Below, piece after piece: positions 33,790-42,482 of a stretch of 48,038 nucleotides of DNA (positions within the stretch are counted from its first letter, which is position 1; each line of letters starts with the position of its first letter). The notes under the pieces are model-generated. The model saw only the letters and a program-made list of their open reading frames with translations. It was not told the origin of the DNA and ran no database searches. The translations under genes were made by a program, and so were the position numbers. Where the stretch lies: NCBI GenBank assembly GCA_942492445.1, contig CALOEW010000035.1:1-48038 (forward strand). The letters are read 5' to 3'. The DNA is from NORP240 sp942492445 (lineage in GTDB: Bacteria > Pseudomonadota > Gammaproteobacteria > Pseudomonadales > Pseudohongiellaceae).

Positions 33790-34566
33790 TCAGCGATTCG
33801 CCAGTCTGATAACGTAAAAGTGAGACCAGAGTTTTCCAGTGACATAGGCAACAGCCTGCTCCCGGTCGATAGCGATACCGTTCAGCATTACGTTCTCTTT
33901 GTGTTCTGCGGCCGCCGGAACAGCGCTGGCTTCTTTTGCGGCGATCTCGCTCAGGTCGATAATCTGCCGCACACATCCTGATTTCAAGTCTGCCACATAG
34001 ATATAAGGTTGGCGGTAGACATTGAGGTAGAGTGTGTCCCCGTTGACTGCCAGATCGTTGATCTGACTCAGGGGCAGGCCATTCAACGTAATCCGCTGTG
34101 ACATGACGAGTTCGAGGTCTGCGCCGCGGTACTCAATGATCGACGAACCGTTGCTGAGGATCAGGTTTGATCTGTCGCTGGTGAGGCCCCATCCTTGACC
34201 GTCCAGTGGCAGGGTTCCAACCCGGGATAAGCCGGGGAAGTCGTATACAAGTACTACTTTCGTTCGCCAGGTCAGCTGGTAAAGCCTGTTTGCCAACCTG
34301 GCAATCCCTTCGCAGAAAAGGTCCTCCACGGGGATGACCCGCTGCAGTTCACCGCTGCCCTTATCGATTTCGCGCAGACTTGAACGGCCGATAAGGCCAG
34401 TGCTTTCATAGAGGGTATCGCCGTAAAGGAAAAGTCCCTGGGTAAAGGCCTCGCTGTCATGGGGGAACATGCGAACCACTGTGGGCTGGATCTTCTCGAT
34501 TCCGAGGGCCTGGAGTCTCCGGGCCCTGAGCTTCAATGGCCGCAATACCCTCCTCAGTCCTGACAT
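33790..34566 (-). CDS. Glutaminyl-peptide cyclotransferase (plant/bacterial type)
   Basis: A 258-residue five-bladed beta-propeller enzyme that turns N-terminal Gln into pyroglutamate. Family blocks in order: RMFPHDSEAFTQGLFLYGDT, LYESTGLIGRSSLREID, DLFCEGIARLANRLYQLTW, GQGWGLTSDRSNLILSNGSS, SQINDLAVNGDTLYLNVYR, and the C-terminal MLNGIAIDREQAVAYVTGKL with LWSHFYVIRL. Catalytic and substrate contacts of this family lie in the EAFTQGL and GWGLTSD segments. There is no signal peptide; the N-terminus is basic (SGLRRVLRPLKLRARRLQAL), while many bacterial members are exported. It is the last gene of the glycan cluster transcript, 24 bases after a FemAB-like gene, so its substrate may be a product of the cluster. 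Confidence 0.9.
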   Translation of the reverse strand: MSGLRRVLRPLKLRARRLQALGIEKIQPTVVRMFPHDSEAFTQGLFLYGDTLYESTGLIGRSSLREIDKGSGELQRVIPVEDLFCEGIARLANRLYQLTWRTKVVLVYDFPGLSRVGTLPLDGQGWGLTSDRSNLILSNGSSIIEYRGADLELVMSQRITLNGLPLSQINDLAVNGDTLYLNVYRQPYIYVADLKSGCVRQIIDLSEIAAKEASAVPAAAEHKENVMLNGIAIDREQAVAYVTGKLWSHFYVIRLANR

Positions 34567-34590
34567 GGTAAACCCCGGGCTGATCAGCCG

Positions 34591-35685
34591 TTAACCGGAT
34601 GTGACGCTATCCTGTTCAGACAGCCTGATCAAATGAGACTTCTGAAATTTCATCGCATCATCCGGGAGACAGGCATACAGTGCTGAGGTTCCCGGATAAT
34701 GGTGAAACTCGATAAACGCAGCGTCCCTGCGAATCAGTTCCAGGTCCTGGGGTTCAGCGAACACCACACTGATCAATTCGCCACCGGCATCGCAGATGAA
34801 CGGCATTTGTTTCAGTACACTACTGGTTCCAGAGTCCGGCCGCAGAACCTTCAACTGCAGGTAGGTATTGTAGGGGTAAGACACCTGTTGCCCCCACTTG
34901 CGCTTGTACTGAAGTACTCCGTCGTTTATCAGCCCTCGGGATCCTCCCACATCCACGGTGGAAAATCCCTTGTTCTGGAGGTGCTGGAGACCATAAAAAT
35001 AACAGGCAGACAGGGCACCTTTCCTGATCAGTTCCCGATCCCCGTTGCGAACACCCACCGCATGGAGTTCTGGAACGTCACTGCGGTAGGAAATCAGTTC
35101 CCCTGCAACTGTTTCACTACCGGATCGTATCAACAATAATTCCAGCTGGTCCCGGCGCTCTACAATGGATTTCCTGTCATTGAGTACTGCGCTGTCACCG
35201 TGGGAGTTGCTAATCTGTGGCACGTACATGTGATCATAGAAGTCTTCGAACTGTTCCCCGGTAGTGGCCAGCTCACAGGTAAAGCCCGCCTTCCGGATCT
35301 TCCTGACCTGCTCTTTGTAATCTTTCTTTCTGGTAATGTCTCTGGCAAGCGGCAGCCGGATCTCCCCTCTGACCCAGACCGGTATCCTAAAAAAGCCAGA
35401 ACCGAAAAGCCTCTGCTTTTTGTTTTTCACACCGACTTCCACGAGCAGGAGAGTTGCTTCGGGTACGTTTCTTGTGGCAGTTCTTGTACAGTTCCAGATC
35501 ACTGTGGTTCCTGCCGAACGTTCCAGGTAGCCGGGTTCGAACAGTTGGTTCAACAGGAAGCGCTGTGTTTTACTCTTCAGGCAGCAGACGATACAGAGCT
35601 GCCCGCCGGTCAGGGAACAGGTACCCGAGAATCGTGTCAATTCAATTCTGAAACTTTTGATAAATTCTAGAATTCGGTTGAACAT
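34591..35685 (-). CDS. FemAB-like/GNAT transferase (paralogue 1)
   Basis: A 364-residue protein of the FemAB/BioF2-like acyltransferase family, which transfers an aminoacyl or acyl group to an amine, as in peptidoglycan cross-bridge or polysaccharide modification. The N-terminal part (FNRILEFIKSFRIELTRFSG) is shared with the paralogue at 46590-47669. The GNAT core shows HMYVPQISNSHGDSAVLND, LLLIRSGSETVAGELISYR, and the closing GFSTVDVGGSRGLINDGVLQ with YKRKWGQQV, typical of these proteins. No membrane segment. It follows the epimerase with a 119-base gap and precedes the cyclase. Donor and acceptor are unknown; an aminoacyl-tRNA or acyl-CoA donor is possible. Confidence 0.82.
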   Translation of the reverse strand: MFNRILEFIKSFRIELTRFSGTCSLTGGQLCIVCCLKSKTQRFLLNQLFEPGYLERSAGTTVIWNCTRTATRNVPEATLLLVEVGVKNKKQRLFGSGFFRIPVWVRGEIRLPLARDITRKKDYKEQVRKIRKAGFTCELATTGEQFEDFYDHMYVPQISNSHGDSAVLNDRKSIVERRDQLELLLIRSGSETVAGELISYRSDVPELHAVGVRNGDRELIRKGALSACYFYGLQHLQNKGFSTVDVGGSRGLINDGVLQYKRKWGQQVSYPYNTYLQLKVLRPDSGTSSVLKQMPFICDAGGELISVVFAEPQDLELIRRDAAFIEFHHYPGTSALYACLPDDAMKFQKSHLIRLSEQDSVTSG

Positions 35686-35804
35686 CGTCTTTCTGGGAAA
35701 CTCCTTCGATTACCACCGCATTCAATGGTCTGGCGATCGAGCCCCTTGCCGTCTCTTTCCATTACTGATACCACAGTGGGGTAAGCGGATACTCTATCAT
35801 CGCC

Positions 35805-37322
35805 TTATTGAAGGCGTTCCCTGCCGCCCCGATTCGCTCCAGCTTCCAGGCTGTTTTTTCTGTTGGGTATTGCCTCGTCAACGGATTCGTTCAATGTCAG
35901 CAGGCCGTTGACTGTTGGATGACTTTCGAGAAACAGGCTCCTGTATTTCAGTGTCCTGGAATTGGAGTTGAACCGGTAGCTGAAATCCGGATTCTTCCTG
36001 CGAATCAGAAACAGGCCAAAATCCACAAGCTTGAAGACAACCCGCCATACCAATATTGGAACGTAGATTACGCGTAAGTGATTTTCACTGGCCGATCGGT
36101 ACATGCTGATATACTGCCTCACAGTCGGCTGCTCAGGATCTATCAGATGAATCGGGCCGTCAAGGCTGGCGCAGGCGGGAGCCTTTTTGCCGGCTGACTC
36201 TGGTAATGTAGTCTGCAAATTATTCGTGACAGCCAGGTGCTGTACGTCGACATCAGCGGGGTCGGCCCCGGTGGACGCCGCTTCAGGGGCAATGCTGTCA
36301 AGGGAGGCGAGCATGTTTGCCAGGTTCTTTACGTGTATCAGTCCCAGCGTTCGCCCGCCCAGACCGAAATTTATCAGAGTGCTGCCCAGCAGAACGCCTG
36401 CATTTTTGAGGATCGGGTTGTTTTCGCTACCGTACACCAGCCCCGGTCTCACGATCAGAACCGTTATTCCCGGGTTTTGCTTCTTGAACTCCCAGACCAT
36501 GTCTTCGGCTTCTTTCTTTGCCCGTGTGTAGGATCCACGGCGCCCCGGCTGGCTTTCCACCGGAGACTGCTCATCCAGAACCCCGCCATTGCGCAGGCGC
36601 CTGTAATCGATAACCCCGAGGGAGCTGATGTAGACCAGGGTCTTGACCTGACTCTGTTTCAGGGATTCCAGCAGTATTCGCGTGCCCTCTACGGTGGCGG
36701 TGTGGAATTCCGCCCAATCGCCACTCATGGCGGCAGCGCAATGGTACACGGTTTGTATGTTCGTCAGTGCCGTTTTCATGAGCTCAGGATCACTGATATT
36801 GCCAAGATGGACCGCTACGTCGTCGGGAAGCCGCCTGGTCCTGGTTGCTGAACGTGCAACAACACTCAGGCTTTTTTTACGGCCGTGCAATTCATTGGTG
36901 AGTGCTGTGCCGATGAAGCCCGTAGCCCCCGTGATTAATACCGTGGCACTTTCTGCGGATCGCTGCGTCAATTCCTGACGCAGCTGCGCTTCGATCTCGC
37001 CGGCCGATTCACCCGGCTTGACCACGGCGTCAATTATCTGCTCGCTGAGCCGGGTTACCGGCTCTGCATGGACAAGCTCCACGGCAGTCGGGTCCCGGTC
37101 TTTGATCCTGCGATAAAATTCCGCCATGAGAACGTCCAGGCCGTCGTACGGGTGGCGTTTCCCCAACACCAGGAGGACTACACTGGTGAGAAACCGGAAC
37201 TGGGTCTGCAGTGTCGCCGACATGGTGTCGATGACCCGGGTAATGATGTTCGGCAAACCCCGGTGGGGAAGGTAGACCTGGTAGAGGTTTCTGAAGTCGA
37301 TGGTTATTGAACCTTTTCGCAA
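35805..37322 (-). CDS. NAD-dependent epimerase/reductase fused to a dehydrogenase C-terminus
   Basis: The first 100 residues (KGSITIDFRNLYQVYLPHRG, then DGLDVLMAEFYRRIKDRDPT) are the C-terminal part of a Gfo/Idh/MocA dehydrogenase whose N-terminal part is the upstream gene 37304-38137. From about residue 125 an extended SDR begins: ATVLITGATGFIGTALTNEL, the NAD-binding glycine motif, then YHCAAAMSGDW, LVYISSLGVIDYR, and the catalytic GSYTRAKKEAEDMVWEFKKQ with Tyr-x3-Lys. It probably acts on a nucleotide sugar. The listed start is a TTG (37322) inside the frameshift site. One added A at 37314-37317 would fuse both genes into a bifunctional enzyme of about 780 residues. As it stands the second half may be poorly translated. 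Confidence 0.85.
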   Translation of the reverse strand: MRKGSITIDFRNLYQVYLPHRGLPNIITRVIDTMSATLQTQFRFLTSVVLLVLGKRHPYDGLDVLMAEFYRRIKDRDPTAVELVHAEPVTRLSEQIIDAVVKPGESAGEIEAQLRQELTQRSAESATVLITGATGFIGTALTNELHGRKKSLSVVARSATRTRRLPDDVAVHLGNISDPELMKTALTNIQTVYHCAAAMSGDWAEFHTATVEGTRILLESLKQSQVKTLVYISSLGVIDYRRLRNGGVLDEQSPVESQPGRRGSYTRAKKEAEDMVWEFKKQNPGITVLIVRPGLVYGSENNPILKNAGVLLGSTLINFGLGGRTLGLIHVKNLANMLASLDSIAPEAASTGADPADVDVQHLAVTNNLQTTLPESAGKKAPACASLDGPIHLIDPEQPTVRQYISMYRSASENHLRVIYVPILVWRVVFKLVDFGLFLIRRKNPDFSYRFNSNSRTLKYRSLFLESHPTVNGLLTLNESVDEAIPNRKNSLEAGANRGGRERLQ

Positions 37323-38137
37323 TAAATTCGCAGTTCGTTCCGCAGCGGTCGGGAGTGCATGGAAATCGTGATTACCCCATCGACATCCGGGGACCTTAAC
37401 AGGACTATCAACTCCTCCACGATTCCCGTGTTGACGCGGCCATGAGCACTGGCCAGACCCAGCTCCGGATCAATTGACAGCATGACCGACAACGGATGTG
37501 GAATAAGATCGGTAACAACACCGCCTCGCAGTTTTTGAAACCAGACTGGTGCGCCCTTTGCGTAAGCCACGGGATTTGCCTGGTCCGGTTGTTTTATAAT
37601 GCTCGGGTCGTCATACACATATTCCATTCGTATGACTTTCCCGTAGCGACCCGCTTCCAGACGTTCGCGTGCTGCTATCAGCATGGGGTTGAAAACCCGG
37701 GTGTGGTCGACCGTGAAGAGGCAGTTGTGTGACGCCGCCAGTTGTTCCAGTTCCTGAAGTTCACGAAGAGTTTCACAGCAGGGCTTTTCCACCAGCACAT
37801 GGCAACCCTTCAGAAGACATTGCTTTGCCAGCCGGAAATGCAGGTGAGGAGGCACCAACAGGTGCACGGTATGAGGTTTGTATTGCTCCAGTAGAGTATC
37901 GATCGAGGTGACAACATGCTGGATATCGTACCGGGCAGCAAACTCGCGCGCCCGCAGTTCCGACGCATCACAGACTGCTGAAACTTTCATCCCCAGTTTT
38001 TTCAGGTAGCGCATGTGCACATGCGCAATATGGCCACATCCGACAAAGGCTATACCACCATCCTGAGTAGTCGTCTGTACATCGACATTGTCACTGCTTT
38101 CCTGTGGCACAGTACTTTCCTTCGAACTTTCCTTCAT
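37304..38137 (-). CDS. Gfo/Idh/MocA-family dehydrogenase, N-terminal part
   Basis: A 277-residue NAD(P)-binding oxidoreductase of the Gfo/Idh/MocA family, which oxidises or reduces sugar hydroxyls. GGIAFVGCGHIAHVHMRYLK is the Rossmann motif, HVLVEKPCCETLRELQELEQ the conserved EKP region, and TDLIPHPLSVMLS the distal catalytic segment with Asp and His. The frame ends at RIYCEKVQ, about 100 residues short of the family end. The missing part is present, in the next frame, as the start of the following gene, which overlaps by 19 bases. Thus the two genes are one interrupted gene. The ATG at 38137 was chosen over a TTG at 38161. It is downstream of GT4, in the same direction. Confidence 0.83.
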   Translation of the reverse strand: MKESSKESTVPQESSDNVDVQTTTQDGGIAFVGCGHIAHVHMRYLKKLGMKVSAVCDASELRAREFAARYDIQHVVTSIDTLLEQYKPHTVHLLVPPHLHFRLAKQCLLKGCHVLVEKPCCETLRELQELEQLAASHNCLFTVDHTRVFNPMLIAARERLEAGRYGKVIRMEYVYDDPSIIKQPDQANPVAYAKGAPVWFQKLRGGVVTDLIPHPLSVMLSIDPELGLASAHGRVNTGIVEELIVLLRSPDVDGVITISMHSRPLRNELRIYCEKVQ

Positions 38138-38226
38138 TATCGTCGATACCCCATCGTTCAAACTCTACCGGACCGCTGATCCAGGTGAATCACGCTACGG
38201 CTGGTTAAGTGGTTACTTGACATGAC

Positions 38227-39438
38227 TCAGTTGCCCCGACCGGGTCGTTTGGCAGCGTGGATCCGGTCGTCAGGATGTTCTGCCTGGTCCCGATCTTCAA
38301 GAAACTCAGCCACGATTCCCAGGACTCGCTTGACTCGAGATTCCCAGTCTGCATCTCTGACACTGTCGACCCGGGACAATGCCAGCTCCGGACTCCTGTC
38401 CTCCAGACAGTGCTCTATGGCGGCTATGAACTCCTGGAAATTGTCGGCGATTGACACCACTTCGCTGTATTTTTCGACCTGAGGAAACCTGACGCTTACC
38501 ACTGGCAGACCGGCGGCAAGGTATTCGCGCAGTTTGATGGGATTGCTGTTGATCACCTGCCGGTTGACTTTGTACGGCAGAATGCCTACATCGAACACTG
38601 CGGCGTAATCCGGCAACTGGTCAAAGTCCCTGCGTCCAATGAAATGGACATTGGTCAGCCCTGCGCAGGGGTTATCGCTGACTGCCAGCCGCCCGATCAA
38701 CAGAACCTGCCATTCCGGACTATGCTCAGCGATAGCCTTGATCAGGTTCAGGTCGATCCACTCCTCTATCAGGCCGAAAAAGCCGATCACCGGGCGGTCC
38801 CTAAGGTGTCTGACATCCGCAGGTATGTGCACTTGACCGCTGTGGACGCGGTTGAAATGTTCAAAATCCACGCCGTGAGGGCTGAGATGGATGTTGTCGT
38901 TAAGCAGCTTTTTTTTCTCCAGCAGCGTCTCTGAAGCCAGGAACACAATATCCGCCTTGCGGGTCATGGTTTCATCCATGGCTGCTATGGATGCGGGGTC
39001 GATATCCGGTAGGGCGGAATAATCGTCGATGCAGTAATAAACCACTGCCCGGGCGGGTATGGCGCCCGGGAGCGAGGCAAGGTGTGGGACCACGAACCAG
39101 AGAATCGGCAAACTCATTTCCTGGCTCGAAATCAGGCGCCTGATGCTGGCCCGGATCAGGAGGCGGTTCAGAGCCCGGACCAATGCAAAGCGGTGAAAAG
39201 GAACCTGAAACAGGGTGTAGACTGACAGATTGTCATGTACAGGCCTGGGGCGCTTCAGACATTTCAGCAATTTCGAAAACAGCTTTCTGAAGTCTCTTCC
39301 GGTAGCTCTTGGAGACCGAAGCCCCGGACACTCAATGTAGAGCACCCGATTGTTGGTCGACAATTGCCTGGCTACGTGGTGGCTACTGGTCCGGTTTTCG
39401 GCATACCAGTCGTTACCGAAGTAAATAATATCGTACAT
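38227..39438 (-). CDS. Glycosyltransferase family 4-like protein
   Basis: A 403-residue GT-B fold transferase, which adds a sugar from a nucleotide donor to a growing glycan at the cytoplasmic face of the membrane. The N-terminal domain has DIIYFGNDWYAENRTSSHHV and VLYIECPGLR. The linker and C-terminal domain have VIGFFGLIEEWIDLNLI, VLLIGRLAV, NVHFIGRRDFDQLPDYAAVF, and the donor-binding NSNPIKLREYLAAGLPVVSV, where the Glu of KLREYLA is the usual nucleotide-sugar contact. Sugar and linkage cannot be predicted. It begins a stretch 322 bases after the deacetylase gene, so it may have its own promoter in addition to read-through. Confidence 0.88.
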   Translation of the reverse strand: MYDIIYFGNDWYAENRTSSHHVARQLSTNNRVLYIECPGLRSPRATGRDFRKLFSKLLKCLKRPRPVHDNLSVYTLFQVPFHRFALVRALNRLLIRASIRRLISSQEMSLPILWFVVPHLASLPGAIPARAVVYYCIDDYSALPDIDPASIAAMDETMTRKADIVFLASETLLEKKKLLNDNIHLSPHGVDFEHFNRVHSGQVHIPADVRHLRDRPVIGFFGLIEEWIDLNLIKAIAEHSPEWQVLLIGRLAVSDNPCAGLTNVHFIGRRDFDQLPDYAAVFDVGILPYKVNRQVINSNPIKLREYLAAGLPVVSVRFPQVEKYSEVVSIADNFQEFIAAIEHCLEDRSPELALSRVDSVRDADWESRVKRVLGIVAEFLEDRDQAEHPDDRIHAAKRPGRGN

Positions 39439-39760
39439 CTGTGTGCTTGCCGGCCTGCAAGGCAGTCCTGGTCTGATACCCTAATTGATTTCGTTAACCC
39501 GTCAGCGGCAGCGTTGTGCCCTGAAACAGGCTGGACCGACCAGGGCTGGTTGCCCCGGACCTGTCCGCTTCCGTTTTTCCGAGTCTAGCAAATCGGCGCC
39601 TTGGAGGACAGAAAGAACGAGGTCAATTTCTTTAAAAAATAGATAGTTATTGCGGTAAATTGAACCTGGTTCACAAAAGCAGGCAAAGTGGCCCGGTGCT
39701 ACGGTCCGGGGGTGGCTGCTGTGATCGGGTAAAGCCTGGATGGGGCAGGCTCCTGCAGCA
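39439..39760. other. Gap inside the glycan cluster
   Basis: 322 bases between the end of the deacetylase and the start of GT4. The stretch 39630-39662 is AT-rich (TTTAAAAAATAGATAG), which would suit a promoter for the minus-strand GT4 gene, although no clean -35/-10 pair is visible. A 157-codon minus-strand frame across it is an overlap artefact of the deacetylase end. Confidence 0.4.
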
Positions 39761-40792
39761 TCACTTCGTGTTCCAGCGGGCAACTGTGGCCAGGATTGCG
39801 TTGTCGGTTGCGGCGCTGAGTGTTTCGATGGCCTCCGCGGGAGTACAGAAACGCAGCTGCCGGGTTTCGCAAAACTCGAGCAGCGCGTCCACGCAGGGAG
39901 CAATCCTGGCCTGACGATTCCTGTCAAGATTGGACCGGATAACGATCGCCAGGTAGGGATGATCCTGAACGGCACAGGCTCTGGCCAACATGGTCGCGTA
40001 ACTGTTTTTGCCTTCCCATTGTGCCAGCATTGCCAGTGGTGTGCTCTGCAGGCGTCCTTTTACTCCGTTTCTCAGCAGCCTGCCGATCCTGGCGCGGATG
40101 TCCCGTGGCCGGTAACTCAACTTGAGGTAGCCGGAGGTAATCGGGATCAGGCAGATTTTCCTGCTTTCGGGATCCATGCTGGGTTTACGGAAATCGTCTC
40201 TCGAGGGAATGTAAGGGACTCTTGGTACTTTCGTAAAGCCTGGGGTCGGCGCGCTTTGGAGCCGGCCACCGACACTTTTGTTTGACAACACTCCCGGCTC
40301 GATGGAAAGGTCGTATCGGATCCCGCCACGTTCAGCCTGGTCTACCGAGGCTGTGCTCTGCCAGTAATTGCCGAACCTCAACGACGTGGGGGCGGTTCCA
40401 AAAGCCTGAGTGAAAGCCTCAATGGAGGTTCCCAGGCAATGGTTCGACCACTCGATACTGGAACTGTCGTCGACCCAGGTGCCCAGCTCCTCCACCCAGC
40501 GGTAGTTGTGTACGTGGAGGCCGATGTTGTCATCGCAGGCGCGGCATGCTTCGAAAAATTGTCGATATTTCTCCACCACCCAGGTCGCTGACCCATAGGA
40601 AAGCGCAATCTGGGGGTCCATTCTGAGCATCCAGTTAAAATGAACAGGTGATTGAGTCGCTGCTTCGAAATCCTGCCGCAAACTGCGGAAGTAACCTTGG
40701 CAGAACTCAAACCCGGCCCAGGGTCGTGGGTTATTTCTGTCGACCAGGAACTCGTCCGGTTCGACATCGATATTGAAAACTACCGGGATCAG
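39761..40792 (-). CDS. Divergent polysaccharide deacetylase (NodB-like), CTG start
   Basis: A 343-residue protein with a NodB-like barrel. The first strand IPVVFNIDVEPDEF carries the catalytic/metal Asp in the NIDVEPDE form seen in deacetylases of exopolysaccharide loci, and GLHVHNYRWVEE gives the His-x-His metal site. Further conserved segments are TSLRFGNYWQSTAS and GIRYDLSIEPG. It would remove acetyl groups from a sugar in the glycan. The homologous region begins at position 40792 with CTG; no ATG, GTG or TTG in this frame fits it. CTG overlaps the TGA of the upstream gene as CTGA, and GAGGGA sits seven bases upstream, so a CTG start is the best reading. A GTG at 40966 is open but its extra sequence copies the neighbouring gene in another frame. 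Confidence 0.75.
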   Translation of the reverse strand: MIPVVFNIDVEPDEFLVDRNNPRPWAGFEFCQGYFRSLRQDFEAATQSPVHFNWMLRMDPQIALSYGSATWVVEKYRQFFEACRACDDNIGLHVHNYRWVEELGTWVDDSSSIEWSNHCLGTSIEAFTQAFGTAPTSLRFGNYWQSTASVDQAERGGIRYDLSIEPGVLSNKSVGGRLQSAPTPGFTKVPRVPYIPSRDDFRKPSMDPESRKICLIPITSGYLKLSYRPRDIRARIGRLLRNGVKGRLQSTPLAMLAQWEGKNSYATMLARACAVQDHPYLAIVIRSNLDRNRQARIAPCVDALLEFCETRQLRFCTPAEAIETLSAATDNAILATVARWNTK

Positions 40793-41703
40793 GGTCGTTC
40801 CCTCAACTCTGCGCTGATCCCCTGTCGGCCTGAAAAGAGCTTCAGCAAATAAACGAGACGGGAAAACTCCTCTTGTTTGAGGACCGCCAGTATCTCCCGG
40901 AACCACGACAGATCCTTCTGCCGGACCGCCAGGCGCCCGTTTTCCATGTGTACTCTGTACAGGCACTTTTTAAATGAAGCCGTATCTTCGTATTCATTCT
41001 TGTACAACCTGATTATCTCCACGGCCTCGCGCCAGCATCCGGGTTTATCTCCGGACAGATTACCGCCATGTTCATGACGCGTGACCAATACCTCGTCAAG
41101 ATAGTGAAACGGAAACAACCTTGCGCAGCGCAGGAAACACTCATGATCCTGGCTGTATCGAAATGCCTGATTGAACAACCCGGCCTGATAAAGTGAATTT
41201 CTTTTGATAATGGTACTTGAAAGGTAGGAGGGGTTCGGGGAGGTCCAGAGAAAATCTTCCAGATCCAAATCCCGCTTCCGATACACAGCAGATGTGCCGT
41301 CTGCCGTTAATCTTCGAACTGCCGTATGCAGAGCCTTGCACTCCGGATGACTTGCCACGTAATTGACCTGGCGATCCAGCTTCTCGGGCTCCCAACTGTC
41401 ATCCTGGTCGATAAAAGCCAGCCAGTGGCCGCTGGCGCGTTTTATACCGGCATTCCGCGCTGCCGACACTCCAGCGTTCTGCTGCCGCAGAATGATAATG
41501 CGGGGATCGTCGAAGCGCTCCAGATACGCAGCTTCCGCAGGGTCCGAACCGTCGTCAATGATGATCAGTTCAAAGGTCCGATAGTTTTGAGCCAGAACTG
41601 AGTCGACCGATGTGTTTACCAGCCCGCTTCCATTGTAGTAAGGCAGGATGACACTGACCGTCAAGTCAGAATGTTTGGGGCCAATGCCGTTGTCACCTGT
41701 CAT
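40789..41703 (-). CDS. Glycosyltransferase family 2 protein
   Basis: A 304-residue GT-A fold transferase. TVSVILPYYNGSGLVNTSVD is the nucleotide-binding N-terminus, FELIIIDDGSDP the first Asp cluster, AGVSAARNAGIKRASGHWLA the conserved middle, and FIDQDDSWEPEKL the DxD metal-binding motif. YSQDHECFLRCA carries the catalytic-base region (ED-like). The last 60 residues are a helical extension. It attaches a sugar to the lipid-linked or growing glycan. The ATG at 41703 overlaps the stop of the preceding oxygenase gene (ATGA, 41703-41700), and its stop overlaps the CTG start of the deacetylase, so the three genes are translationally coupled. Confidence 0.92.
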   Translation of the reverse strand: MTGDNGIGPKHSDLTVSVILPYYNGSGLVNTSVDSVLAQNYRTFELIIIDDGSDPAEAAYLERFDDPRIIILRQQNAGVSAARNAGIKRASGHWLAFIDQDDSWEPEKLDRQVNYVASHPECKALHTAVRRLTADGTSAVYRKRDLDLEDFLWTSPNPSYLSSTIIKRNSLYQAGLFNQAFRYSQDHECFLRCARLFPFHYLDEVLVTRHEHGGNLSGDKPGCWREAVEIIRLYKNEYEDTASFKKCLYRVHMENGRLAVRQKDLSWFREILAVLKQEEFSRLVYLLKLFSGRQGISAELRERP

Positions 41704-42422
41704 CCTTGAAGTCCGATACTTTTCTTCAGTTTCTTGTACAATGCGCCTTTGAAGGATGGCTCCAGAACGCGGTATCCGATGCTGAACCTGTTGGTATTGG
41801 AATAGATGCAATGCCACAGGGGGTTCTCATCGGTCACCCGAAAAACCCGGAAATTCCATTGTTTGTCCATCAGGGTCACGATCTGCATTGTAACCGGATC
41901 CCTATAGCGGAAAAACGATTTGCCCTCGGTTTCCGCATAGTTGAGGTAGATGCGCCACCCTGTTGCCTTGCTGTTGGTATGCCAGCCCATACAGCACCCC
42001 GGCGGATACCAGAACAGTCCACTTGGTGAAGCCATCAGATCCTTCCAGGTGGAAAACATTGAATTTACTTTCTCCTGCATCAACTTATCAATCAGGCGGC
42101 GCCTGTTGATCACCTCCGGGTCATTGACTGACCCGGCGATATGTGGTGCTGCAAACGGGATGCCATTGGAGAGATCCCTGTCGGTTGCCAGCCCATGGAC
42201 ACTGACGTTATTGCTCAGCAGAAGATTCAGAGCTTCTGGAGACACTTTTTCCATTGCTGTGTCATCAGGGCGGAATCGTTCACGGGCCTCCTTCGCCGCC
42301 TGCTTCTGTGCATTGATGCATTCCAGGCAGGCGGCTTTCAGTGAGTCGCCGATTGCGGCTTCACCCAGGTCCACCACTCCCGGTTGTCCGAATTCAATTG
42401 GCAGATTTTGGGGTGCATTCAT
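41700..42422 (-). CDS. 2OG-Fe(II) oxygenase-like protein of the glycan cluster
   Basis: A 240-residue protein with the ends of a double-stranded beta-helix oxygenase: YPPGCCMGWHTNSKATGWRI (candidate proximal His, here His-Thr-Asn), LNYAETEGKSFFRYRDPVT, and LWHCIYSNTNRFSIGYRV (candidate distal His and 2-oxoglutarate Arg). The normal His-x-Asp/Glu is His-x-Asn, so iron binding is uncertain or uses another ligand. The N-terminal 90 residues are unrelated to known domains I can name. Hydroxylation of an amino acid or acyl group would fit the FemAB and ATP-grasp neighbours. It is 60 bases downstream of the GNAT gene and overlaps the GT2 gene by four bases. Confidence 0.72.
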   Translation of the reverse strand: MNAPQNLPIEFGQPGVVDLGEAAIGDSLKAACLECINAQKQAAKEARERFRPDDTAMEKVSPEALNLLLSNNVSVHGLATDRDLSNGIPFAAPHIAGSVNDPEVINRRRLIDKLMQEKVNSMFSTWKDLMASPSGLFWYPPGCCMGWHTNSKATGWRIYLNYAETEGKSFFRYRDPVTMQIVTLMDKQWNFRVFRVTDENPLWHCIYSNTNRFSIGYRVLEPSFKGALYKKLKKSIGLQG

Positions 42423-42482
42423 GGTTACTCTCCTGTATCCGTGATAAGGTTTCGTGGATTACCGTGGCTTTGACTCAGAGTG

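Noticed and set aside
37304..37330. Programmed -1 frameshift between the dehydrogenase and epimerase
   Set aside because: The site has only four A in a row and no classical X-XXY-YYZ heptamer or clear downstream pseudoknot. A lost base is simpler.
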